A stretch of 64,000 bases of DNA, taken from positions 20,610,872-20,674,871 of the forward strand of contig NC_091930.1 in assembly GCF_041260155.1 (NCBI RefSeq). Direction: 5' to 3'. Source of the DNA: Ptychodera flava. Taxonomy: Eukaryota; Hemichordata; Enteropneusta; Ptychoderidae. The notes beneath the pieces were generated by a model, which saw only the letters and a list, made by a program, of their open reading frames with translations, made no database searches and was not told the origin of the DNA. Position numbers and translations under genes: made by a program. This document shows positions 39,101-49,727 of the stretch, piece by piece; within the stretch, counting starts at the first letter, position 1; the number at the start of each line of letters is the position of its first letter.

Positions 39101-41513
39101 GCACGGATGTTCGTCAGTACCATTCAAATACGTCGTTGCGACCGAGAACCTACCTTCTACCAGTATCCGAGAGTTCGGTCGGCATCTACTTTCCAGCGAG
39201 AGTGAGCTAGAGACTATCGAATTCGACTGTTCCGGCAAGGGTTACCAGGAGTTCAAATATCAGATCGTGTGGAAATGGATTCTGAGGAACGGTGATGAGG
39301 CAACCGACTATTGGTTCGCTAACGCTCTGAGACATGTTGGTCTTCACACTGCAGCAGATTCCTTCTTATCTGGTAGGTCAAATGTGACGAAATCATCAGT
39401 TGAAACTCCCCACCTTGAGGAAAGAAAAGTACATCGAACACGATTGGAACTAATTTGGGACAATTAGATGGTGAAGTAATGTCGATTTAACCTGCAAATG
39501 TTATCTCATCTGCCTTTGTTTTTATAATACATACTTGTTTTTATGAGTAATATGCGATGTTGCAACATTCAGCTATATGGCACCTAACACTTGTGAGAAA
39601 TTTGCAAAATATGAAAATCCAATTATCCCAAATTAGTTCCAATCGTGTTATCGAATGCTGTCTCTGTTTTTATGATCGCCTTTAAAATTAAAATACACTT
39701 GTAGATGTGTTTTTCTATCAAAGAGACAGTAATTGCAGGCATGTGTATATCAGTATGTAATGAAAAAATGACATTTTTATTATTGCACCACGATTCACGT
39801 TTTATTTTAGTGGAAATTGAACATTTCCACTAAATAGAATTCCACACAATAGAATTGAAGGTATACAGTCACCTGTAATCTAAATATGCCCATATATGGT
39901 CGAAGGGGCGTTCCTTGGTATTCAAAATGCCCATGTGAGGGCGCTGTTTTTTAAAAGCGGCCACCCGCTTAAAATCTGGGATAGGTTAGGTTTTCTCTTT
40001 CCATGGTAACTATGGTAAAATTGGAACAGGTGACAGTATACCTTTAACACAGGGAGTTTGATTTTGTGATAAATGTAATGTTTTGTTTCTCCGCTGCCAA
40101 AGTTTGTAGAGTGATGCCTAACTATTTTATTTTTGACCTTGAACGGGAGTGGAAGGTTTGAGCAGTAGATTTTTGTCTTTCACTTTCGAGGCGTTTACAA
40201 CCTCATGTGTCATTAGCTCACTTTTCCGTCACTTTCGCTTCCTTAACTCATCATAACAGGCATGATCTGCACGTATATTCATACAGAATCGACAGATGGG
40301 TCACGGACCATACAAATATTGCATAAGACAAGGAACACCCCAAAAACAAGTTTTATCGGTACATTTGCCCTTACAGGTACCTGCCCCACCATTCCGTCGT
40401 CAACGGAAGAAACTGGAGAAGCTGGTATAGGAACGGTGCGCACCATAGCAGTGCAAGAACGAGAAAGCCAACGAACAAAAAGTGCTCTACAACCCGAACC
40501 CGAGACAATAGGTAGGATTTCTGAGGAACAGGAATACCAGGAACCGATGCCAGCCTCTATGCCGCTGCCAGGCCATCAACCTGAAAGATTTCACTTCTGC
40601 ACAAGAACACCTCTGTGGAGATCAAGGCTTACTGGTGTGCTCGCGGTATCTTTTGCTGTCATGGTGTTATCCATGGTGGTACCACTACTTTGCAACCTCG
40701 GAGAAACCGAGCCACTGATTAAAGGTACTGGATGCAGTATTTTCGTCATCACGCTCTTTGCAGCAACTGTGATTGCATTTGTCCGTCAGCGAGATTCCTT
40801 GAAAGGTAAGTATTAACAAACACTGATGATGTACATAGGCTGTGAACACAAAATGTGCATGATCAAAAGTGAAATGCAAGATAAACTTTTCCGCTATGTT
40901 GACGTGATTTACAGATCAGTCTCTGATGGTACCCGCACCAACAATAATACCATTAGTATGATTATGCTAAAGACAAGATAATATTCTTGGGTTAACATAA
41001 TCAATTAAGGAGCGCAAATCATTTCATATACAGCAGCTGTTTGTTCGTTCAACATTTTTTGTGGCAGCGATATATTACTTACGCATATATTTCTTACGCA
41101 AGTTTAATATTCCATAGGTCATATCTCTTTAGGTTTGCCAGTTGAATTGCGACAGCCTGTAAGAGTCTTCGGTGGCGAAAGCCATGAGGGATGTTTGAAA
41201 AAGATACGGAAACAGTACAAGGAACATTGCTGTAGACCCGAAGAACCGGGTGAAGTGCTAGTACAGGTGAGTTAACGCCGCCACACTTGTCAATCAGTAG
41301 CAGTCCGATTACAAGTGGGTGTACACCACACTCACTTCCTTAACTGTGTTGTTACCTCATCCGCTTAAGGCGAGAAAATATTTGAATCCCAAAATACTGA
41401 CCATCAGCAAACAAAAGAATCAATATTAAAATTCTGATCGCATCGATTTAATCTCTAAAGATAGATTACGGACATTGTTCAATATGTTTACGACCTTGCT
41501 CAAATGTTGTTAG

Positions 41514-41553
<40 letters not shown>

Positions 41554-44500
41554 TTTCCAAGGTATAATATACAAACCATAGTTTCCCGTTCGATGTCACA
41601 TGTTTAATCTGTTTTTCAGATATTGAATGGTCTCGGTGGATGTGGAAAAACAGAAATAGCAACACGTTATGTCTATCAGGAATGGAAAAAGTATACTGGT
41701 GGAGTTTTTTACATATGCGGGCAATCTAACACATCGATCGATTTCGGATTGAAGAAATTGTTAATGGTAAGTGCCATTGATAATTATTCCACTTCAGTAT
41801 ATACCATTTAAGCGGTTTCTGAGTCTTACGTCGTGAAATATTTTTATGCAATACCAGATGGTATCGTTTTTCAACAAAGGAATGGTAAATCCACCTTGCA
41901 TTCTTGCAAATATCTATTTGCGGCCACTCTCTCGAGGTTTGACAATATCCCTATTAGGCCAAACAAAAAAAATGTGCTGCTCCGATAACCCGACCTACCT
42001 ATTTTTTTACCCACCGACCCTAAACTTTTTAGAGCTGTATAAACACGGAAGTAAAAAAACGAAAGAATAAACCCGTACAATCACGCGTTCGTTAATTGGC
42101 ATTTGATATTTGCTCGAATGAGGATGTCTTTTATGATTTTTTCCCTTTTATATGTATGGTACATTTTTCTGGAAATGTTGTGGCCAGTGTTTGACTGCTC
42201 TGAACCCCTGAAAAATGCATATTTAAAAAAAATTGGGAAAAATTCCTGCCGACCTACCTACCCTATTTTTGAAAACCATGTTATCGGAACAGCGCAATTT
42301 ATTTTTGCGCTTACTTCCATTATGTCCGTCCGTCGCTAATTAATTGCCAACGTCTTGAATGAATTCTACATACGTGTGTTTCGCTTTCTCATTTTTGAAA
42401 GTGGAAATGAAGGGCTATTTCCAGGAAATCGCGAGCTTAGAAAATGGCGCACGCAAGAAGTCCTTAAAACAACCGATTTTGTATTGGTTAGTGTTTTGTC
42501 ATATTTTATATAATAATACATAATCAATCAGTTTTGAAACATGATTTTTGTAATTGTTTGTAATTTTCGACATGTGCTGTTGTTAACGGATTTTCAACGA
42601 ATTCAATTGGAACGTCAATTGACCCTTTCGCGGAAATATACCTGAGGTATTAATCTGTCTTGGTATTGTTCATAACATTTGTATATACAACACTTGTCAC
42701 ATAATATCATAACGCTTGCACAGCATTTCAACATTTAAAACTTACCATAAACGTTTCACATCCAGACGATTAACATCCACTTAGATGATGACAATGTTAC
42801 ACCTAGTCACATTCGACGCTTGGCTCTGGTATGGTTGCACAAGAATAAAGACTGGCTCCTGGTTATCGATGACGCCGATGATATAGCACTCATTGCGACT
42901 GTTTTTCCAAGCACTCCACCATTACGTCATGGTCACATCTTGTTAACATCCAGGGTTGGTGTAGGTTGGGATAATTGGTATAAAAACAGCCGCTTATTAG
43001 AAGTCAGCCTCATGAGTGGTAGGGACTCAGCCATCTATCTGCTTAGAGAAAAGATGTCTGGTAATAATGGATCCGTTACTCCAAAAGATGCTGAAAGACA
43101 GTTAGACGTGATTAAATACTCGGACAAAGAAGAATACGAAGCTCTCGTCTGGCTCGGCGATGTAGGTGGTTTGCATGGCCACCCACTTGCTCTAAGACAA
43201 GCAAGTAGATATATCACTCAGTACAACTTAACTTTCAGTCAATACAGAAGATTATACGAGACATGCCGCCTCGACATTTTCAAACACGCTGCCGAAACTG
43301 ATCCATTAGCTGCCTGGCTGAATGCAAATGGTCTAAGGCAAGATTATGCTTCCCGATTTCGAGAGGTCGTACAAAATAACACTCTCAAGTTGAAGAGTTT
43401 CACCAGTGATCAGCTCGAAAAGGCTCCAATCCACATGGAGGAAAATGATATTGTCTCCTTTCTTAAAGCTCAGAGAGACACCGACGCGAATTTCTTCGCC
43501 CTGATGCTTGACCCAAGTCGAGAGAACTTCCTAACAACTTGGAAACTGAACTATGACAAGCTGTGTGAAGATGCTGCAACAAAAGAATTCATTCTTTTGT
43601 GTTCATGCTTTGCATCGCGAATACAAATCGCCCTTCTCGTTGATGGAGCAATATACCTGGTCCATGGAGCTCTTCGAGATCATCTGAAAGTGCACTGCGG
43701 TGGAGATTCCAGGAGTGGAGTTGAAATATGTCAGAGAGTTCATCAACACCTAGCAAAACTCAAGGAAGTTTCTCTAGCTGCGATGGTTGTTGGACATCAT
43801 GAAGAACCGCACACTGATAATGAACTCACGAGGTTCGGGGCCTTCACAGTTCACCATCTGGTCCAACAGGTTGTATTCCTGAAATTCGTCACCCGCAGGG
43901 ATAAAATCCGAAGCCTTAACAACGCCATGCGTGTACTTGAGGGCATGTTCCCAAAAGTGCAGCAGGCAGCTGCCGACAACTTTGAAGTTCTTTTTAACGA
44001 ACCTATTCAAGACCGGCATCTGATAATAGCTATCCACACCCTTGCTCTTGGAAGACAAATTGAATCCCTGGAAAAGGATGACATTCAAGACCTCAACAAT
44101 ACCAGACCGTTGTTCTCTTCTGTTGGCACTTACCTAAGACGACTTGGGCGTACGAAGGATGCTCGCCTCTTATACAAGTTGATGGCCAGGCTCAGCCGAT
44201 GGAGAACTAAAGGCTCAGAGTACGATCTGGCCGACGGTAGGTTGTTCAGATAGGTGAAATTTTGCATCCATGTCAATTCAAGTCCCAATCGCTGATTGTC
44301 AAATTCTCTAAAATTTCTGCAGCATCGTGAAACACACAAAGACACGCACAGTGCACAGCAAAGCAGGCGTACCAGAAGGTGGCCTATGGACATTGCACAC
44401 AGTAATTTAGCCCCGTTTTAGAAAACATCTTAACCATATATTTATTAACAAATTAAAACGTTTTGAATTTCCGCTTTTTATTATTATCATTAACATTTCC

Positions 44501-46814
44501 TTTGGTCTCTGTGTTTCTTACAGAGTTGCGTTTCCTAGGAAAAGTCAACTTTGAATTGGGCAGAGTCATTGAGGCTGAAGAATGCTTTGAAGAATGTCTT
44601 GCTTTGTATGAGAAGTTATATGGTGCCAAAGACATAAGAATCGCCTTCGGTATTTAGCTATGACGACTTTTCTCATGATTCACAGTTACCCTTTTCACAG
44701 TTCCATGTCTTTATATAACGAATTACACATCACACTCTTTAAAGGTATACAGTCACCTGTAATCTAAATATGCCCATATATGGTCAAAGGGGCGTTCAAG
44801 GCGAGGGCGCTGTTTTTAAAAAGCGGCCACCCGCTTAAAATCTGTGATTGGTTAGATTTTCTCTTTCCATGTGGTCACTGTGGCAAAATTCGAACAGGTG
44901 ACAGTATACCTTTAAGGATAAACCATATATCTCTCTGGTGTTTAACCACTGAAATGTCTTGGTCTTACAGCTATGCAAGGTGTAGGCAGAGCTCAGCAGA
45001 ACAACCCGATCTATATGCAGGACGGAACAAAAAGGAAGGAGATAGAAAGTTTGCTGATAGAGACCCTCAAGATCAAACGAGAGTACTACAAGTATGATAA
45101 CAACAGTGACCACTACAGTGTTGCCCATGGCAAGTATATACTAGATGTATAAGATAACATCATCATCACATCAAAGATTTTGACCATTTAAGCATTTAAA
45201 TACCCAAGAATAAAACGCTCAATCTCTTCGTCAAATCTGCACTTTTGAATGAAGGACATTATTCTTGAAGAACGAATTAAATAGGACTAAACCATACGTC
45301 CATAACATAATGTTGTTGTATATAATAGCACGATTATAACTAATTTATGAGAATATGATTTATATATTTTTTGTCTAATTTCCTCAAAGTGTTGGCTGTC
45401 ATATAGCTGAATGTTTCAATGTTGTACAAGACTCATAAAAGTAATGCATTGCTCAAAGGGAAAAGAAGATGAGCTTACATTTGCTGATTAAACCGACAAT
45501 AGTTCACTGTCCAGTAATCCCGAATTAGTTCCAATTATGTTCATTATATATGTTATATTAAGAGTCGAAACTAAACGGTGCTTCAGTCGAAAGAGGATCA
45601 GATTTGTGCCGAGGTGAAGTGAAAACGATTACTCTATTTTTAAATACTAAATGTATTCTTATCTATTGCAACTAAATCAACAGTTTTCTCGACAAGTCAT
45701 GAACTTCGACTCTCTTTTAGCCCTACACCAACTTGGCCGTTTCTACCAGGATATCGAGGACTTCAAAAGATCCTTCAAGTACCTACAAGACAGTCTAGAC
45801 ATGAGACAGAGGTACTGGGAAAGAAAGTACGGCACCAATGTACATGTTGACATCGCCATCAGCTGTACAAACCTGGCCAGGAACTATCTCATCCAAGAGG
45901 ACAATCGGGATCTCGACAAGGCTGAAGAATTGCTCCTTAAAGCTTGGGATATTAAACTGAAAGAAATCCCACAGACGAATGATTCATTTCAATTGGGTAA
46001 GAACACATATGGATCACTTATATCAGTTCGCGGGTAAATTTTAAGATAAGGCGTTGTACACAGAGGGATGCATGCAATCGTGCAGGCATGGATGCATACA
46101 ATATGTTTGCAAGCATGTATTCAGGCACATACAGAGTATAATTACCTACCTACCTACCTACCTACCTACCTACCTAACCTACTGACCTAAGTATACATAA
46201 TTCAACATGTAACGCATTTTCAATAGTACATGATACTTTTATGTGATTGAATTAAAAGAGATAGGAACAAACATTTCGACTGAATTTAAGGAATTCGTCT
46301 TCTTTTTTGATTTAATAAACTTGTTTTTTAATGCAACCCGCTTAATCAGACAGTTTATTTGATTTTTATAAACTTATGGGCCTAACCATTTCGAATATGT
46401 CAATAGGAGCTTAACATAGCTTATTTATATTTACAGGTTTGTACTATTTGGCTGCCCTCTATCGGGAAAAGAAGAATTTCCGAAAATATCACGAATATCG
46501 AGATCAGATAGAGTTTCCGGAACATATTGACATGTTAAAGAAGACAGGGAGTCAGCAGATTGACTACACTGACGGTAAGCCGTTTCGATTTCACAATTTT
46601 CAGTACAGGGTTGGAAAAAAGGTATTTCACAAAGGATACTCATATTACACATGGAACAAGCAAAATGTTTAATTCAAAGCGCGAAGAACCCGGAGCTAAT
46701 TGTTGTGCTTTTTTGGCATTTATTAGAACAATATTGAATTTTATGGATGTTTTACTCACAAATATTGCTTTCTCTCATATAGTTTTTCCACCGGAGAAGA
46801 CAATATGGTTGTAA
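36028..46814 (+). CDS. gene B: Death domain / 2-TM / NB-ARC / TPR receptor-like protein
   Basis: Eleven exons join without any frame break into 3,285 nt, 1,094 residues: 36028-36106, 39094-39372, 40377-40805, 41118-41266, 41620-41766, 42766-44236, 44524-44649, 44971-45129, 45721-45996, 46437-46574, 46783-46814. Order: short N-terminus (1-26), Death domain (about 35-118), linker, two membrane helices (204-224 and 236-255), Cys-containing linker (263-312), NB-ARC (Walker A 316-323, Walker B 392-397, LLTSR near 420-424, GLHGHPLALR 496-505, HHLVQ near 724-728), TPRs (about 830-1075) and the tail VFPPEKTIWL. NB-ARC proteins are STAND ATPases that oligomerise on ligand binding; Death domains recruit signalling partners. 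A membrane-held NLR-like cell-death or immune sensor is my inference. The start is favoured because an indel against gene C lies just upstream of this ATG, while the exon itself is identical in both. Confidence 0.85.
36107..39093. other. gene B intron 1 (about 3 kb)
   Basis: Contains two open stretches conserved with gene C (36633-36893 and 38713-39000). The second has a stop in the C copy and the first has a frame-changing indel at its left end, so neither is a supported exon. Confidence 0.5.
39094..39372 (+). CDS. gene B exon 2: Death domain
   Basis: 93 codons, phase 1-1 (GCCACAG acceptor, CTG|GTAGGT donor). The pattern matches a Death domain: STSIREFGRHLLSSESELE (helices 1-2), IVWKWILRNGDEATDYWF (helices 4-5 with the conserved W), ALRHVGLHTAADSFL (helix 6). 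Such domains make homotypic contacts in cell-death and NF-kB signalling. The protein sequence is identical in gene C. Confidence 0.85.
39437..39655. repeat. dispersed non-coding repeat (gene B copy)
   Basis: Same block as 24905-25150, here directly after the Death-domain exon. Confidence 0.6.
39859..40043. mobile_element. TTAA-type MITE, copy 1
   Basis: 185 bp with 18-19-bp ends AGGTATACAGTCACCTGT and, complemented on the right, AGGTATACTGTCACCTGT. The right flank is TTAA and the left is TTGA. Gene C lacks it at the same point (GAATTACCACAAGGG near 59475-59492), so it inserted after the duplication. TTAA targets are the rule for piggyBac-type elements. Confidence 0.8.
40377..40805 (+). CDS. 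gene B exon 3: juxtamembrane linker and two TM helices
   Basis: 143 codons, phase 1-1 (TTACAG, AAAG|GTAAGT). A Glu/Pro/Ser-rich linker with many acidic residues leads to TPLWRSRLTGVLAVSFAVMV (helix 1) and CSIFVITLFAATVIAFV (helix 2), joined by a short acidic loop. Arg residues flank both outer ends (R201, R203, R256, R258), so both protein termini should face the cytosol. Confidence 0.8.
41118..41266 (+). CDS. gene B exon 4: Cys-containing linker
   Basis: 149 nt, phase 1 to 0 (CATAG, CAG|GTGAGT). Encodes HISLGLPVELRQPVRVF, then KKIRKQYKEHCCRPEEPGEV. Joins the membrane part to the P-loop exon. Confidence 0.8.
41517..41550. repeat. (GA)n tract before the gene B P-loop exon
   Basis: Short uninterrupted GA tract ending 70 bp before the exon. 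It is the empty counterpart of the LINE-bearing GA tract in gene A. Confidence 0.95.
41620..41766 (+). CDS. gene B exon 5: NB-ARC P-loop exon
   Basis: 49 codons, phase 0-0 (TTTTTCAG, ATG|GTAAGT), with Walker A in NGLGGCGKTEIATRYV. Confidence 0.92.
41963..42306. mobile_element. MITE-like insertion, gene B only
   Basis: About 345 bp absent from the aligned intron of gene C (near 61600-61615). The ends share imperfect inverted repeats, left GTGCTGCTCCGATAACC and right (complemented) GCGCTGTTCCGATAACA. Next to them on the inner side are CGACCTACCTATTTTT (left) and, on the right, its non-inverted relative CGACCTACCTACCC. No coding capacity. Confidence 0.55.
42766..44236 (+). CDS. gene B exon 6: NB-ARC core
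   Basis: 1,471 nt, phase 0 to 1 (CATCCAG, GACG|GTAGGT). Motifs in order: Walker B DWLLVIDDADD, HILLTSR, GGLHGHPLALRQ, the winged-helix stretch NYDKLCEDAATKEF, FTVHHLVQQVVFLKF, then the start of the helical repeat region (LALGRQIESLEKDD, VGTYLRRLGRTKDARLLYKL). The same length as gene C. Confidence 0.93.
44524..46814 (+). CDS. gene B exons 7-11: TPR region and C-terminus
   Basis: Exon 7 (44524-44649) gives LGKVNFELGRVIEAEECFEE, a clear TPR. Exon 8 (44971-45129) ends at a GC donor (CATG|GCAAGT). Exon 9 (45721-45996) gives ALHQLGRFYQDIEDF... and ARNYLIQEDNRDLDKAEELL, two further TPRs. Exon 10 (46437-46574) gives GLYYLAALYREKKNF. Exon 11 (46783-46814) is the 10-residue end with TAA. Exon 7 ends at a weak donor, TTCG|GTATTT, also present in gene C. 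TPRs are the likely ligand- or partner-binding part. Confidence 0.85.
44743..44911. mobile_element. TTAA-type MITE, copy 2
   Basis: 169 bp, same ends and interior as 39859-40043, perfectly flanked by TTAA on both sides (44739-44742 and 44912-44915). Lies in the intron between gene B exons 7 and 8. Confidence 0.85.
46144..46176. repeat. (CTAC)n microsatellite in gene B intron
   Basis: Short tetranucleotide tract in the intron that in gene A holds the long (TACA)n tract. Confidence 0.9.
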
Positions 46815-46925
46815 GGAGCGACATCATTCCATCGTGACAATGTTGTACCGACGTATTCAACTGGACATTCCGTACTCTAGAGGACGTTTTACCATAAGCA
46901 GACAATCTACTATGTTTCAATTGTA

Positions 46926-46931
46926 ATTAAA
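46926..46931 (+). promoter_or_regulatory. gene B poly(A) signal candidate
   Basis: ATTAAA 112 bp after the stop codon, in the same context as in gene A. Confidence 0.5.
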
Positions 46932-48672
46932 GCTTACACTCATGGTTGGAACTAGTAGATAACCAGAGACATTCCATAAGGACTTCCTAATACCAATTCA
47001 CATACGTTTTGAACAGAAGCTAAAAAGCCTCTCTATCGCAATCAATTTCACATTTAGTTCAACACAAGACTTAAATCAAACAATAGACATACTTGTGGAT
47101 ACATTACAATATGATATCAGAGATAGGTTGGCATAGATGACTTCAATATTTGTCATTAGGTCCGAGGATTAATTTTATTTGGCTTATTTTTCATTTATTA
47201 ATGCTTTAAGGCATTATGCATTACTTTTGCATACAGTTAAGGATTTGACAATTCGGTATCAATATTCCATAAGTATACGTCAAATTATCTTGATATGTAC
47301 CGACCTTGTATTTTTATTTGCAAGCTTAATTAAAATAATTTTATTCGCGATGATATAATATAATGGGCGACGTCATACTCCAGGATAAAAAAACTTCATA
47401 AGTGGCCTCCTATAATCTTGATCTGCATTTAATTGAATAAACCGTCAGGCTCGTTCCATGGTTAAGACGAAGAAAATGTTAGTCTATTGTTGGGTTAGAT
47501 CAAATGTAAAAACAACAATTATATCGTTACTCAAACAACAATTTTTGGTAAATCAATGTTAACATGAGAAAATCACACTAAAAGAAGACATTTCCTCGCC
47601 AAAACTGCTGTTTAAGATTTATGCTACGGAACCTGTATATTTGTATTTGTAAATTCTTAGTGGGCTACTTTAACCGTTCGCATTATGATTCTAGCTGAAA
47701 CCGACCAAAACCATTCTCCAACTCACCCTACATGGTAGTAGTGTACTGCATCGTTCTACTTTTGGGAAGCTGCAAGTAGAAAGCTAAGGTTACAAACAAT
47801 TGTGCGAAAAAGTGTTTGCGAAAGAGGGCGCTCTTACAGCAGTTTCTCGGCCGGGGTAATTTAATTTATCAGCAGGCAGCTACAAATTGGATAGCAGAGC
47901 CAAGGCTTCGGCTACTGAACTGATCGTCGGTAACGTTGGTGGAAAAACCCTGCGATAGGCAGAGGGCAGTTCGGAGTTTTGTTGAAAGGAGTATAGACAA
48001 GTGGAGAGTTTTCCATTCAGGGCAAGCAACCGGAGAAGCGGGAAAGATTCAAAATCGCAGTGGAATAACAGTTGTACACGACTTTGTTTTTTCTTCAGAT
48101 TTTATTTCTTACAATGTATCTCAGAATAGTATATAATGCTCCTGCACAAATTTACCATACACCAGCTGGTGTACATTCTAATACCCTGTAACATTACAAT
48201 AGTATACTTACACGTGTGTGAGATATATTTATCAAAATGTAGAGTGCGGATGAAATACCGGCAACATGATAGTGGCTGTAAGATTTAGTCTGCTTTGAAA
48301 CGCAGAATCTGCCCTGTGAAATGTTCGTTAGCATGCAACGACGGAAACATTTCATATCAATAAATAAATACCATGATTAAGGTCTCCAGCAACCAAATAT
48401 CTTGCTCCCTAAGAAAGTGAGGCCAATGGGCAGAGTCTCCGAAGATTATAAGTGATTGGTCGGTTGTAATAATTCAAAGTAGCTTGGTGAGCCACTGTTG
48501 AAGGAGCATAAGAAGCTATCGTGTAGCTGATTGGCTGTTTTGAAATGATTAAATGCCAATGATCGCCAACAAACATATACAAGTTTCCTATACGCTGTAA
48601 ATTTCACGGGATCTACGCCATAGACTTGTGATCTTATTTTCTTCAATCCCAGCACAGGTCGGACAATAAATT

Positions 48673-48903
48673 TTATTGGTGCCTGAATTTGCTCGTATTA
48701 TTTTTCTGTCACTCGAAATATTCTCCGAAGTAAAGTCTACAGAATGCACCTGTAACTGGTGCTGAACTTTCAACGTCGCCCTAAATATCGTTTATACAAT
48801 TTAACCAGGAGAGCGACAGGCATTCCTGTAGACCGTACTTCCGAGAATATTTCGAGTGACAAAAAAATAATACGAGCAAATCAAGTCACCAATAGTGTTA
48901 TAC
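48673..48903. mobile_element. foldback element, second copy
   Basis: Same element as 33488-33728, with substitutions in both arms and the outer left end cut off by the deletion junction near 48665. Confidence 0.7.
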
Positions 48904-48989
48904 TTTTTACAATCGGTCGTCATATATATGTTTTCATTTTTTTATGCCTTTCTGGGATCGTCTTCTCCTTTCTATGACTACATTTCGAA

Positions 48990-48992
<3 letters not shown>

Positions 48993-49041
<49 letters not shown>

Positions 49042-49052
49042 CAGAGAGAGAC

Positions 49053-49119
<67 letters not shown>

Positions 49120-49146
49120 CAGAGAGAGACAGAGAGAGACAGAGAG
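48993..49146. repeat. imperfect (GA)n with GACA interruptions
   Basis: A 154-bp purine-rich tract in which blocks of GA alternate with GACAGAGA units, the latter arranged as two similar clusters. This suggests internal duplication. Confidence 0.95.
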
Positions 49147-49727
49147 TGCATTGTTGGTCGATTGTTTTATTGATACCCTTTCCTACATACAAAAAGTGTT
49201 ATACCCATCACGTCCTGAAAAGGCAAAAACAAATAAATGTTGTATTCTTATGCGTAAAACATTAACATTGAAGATAGCAAAGACTATTTCGACAGCAGGC
49301 TGTACGTGAAAGTCTGCTACGCAACAATAGTGATGTATAAGATATTTGAAAGTAATCATTAGTATCAGTAGAAGCAACATGTACTTGATTCTTACGGAAA
49401 AAAAATAAAATACTGACAGACTGACTTCTCTTACGCCCCTCTGTCATTAATTAGGCTCCTCCCATTGACAAACCCATGACCAAAACACATAGCAAACCTG
49501 GCTACGCGACCGCGCCGGCGTGATAGCGGCTATTACACTATGTTCAAATCCTCGACGGTTGGAATGGGTAAACTTGTTTAGCCTCTAAGGGGTTGCAGTT
49601 GGCGTCTAGTTAAATTACAACGCATTGAAGCCAGGACAAAATTACGGTTTTTTGCCCGCCCTGTAGTCATAATCTCTTCATATGATGAACGACAATGTGA
49701 AAGTAAAATGGGCGTTCCTACATACCA

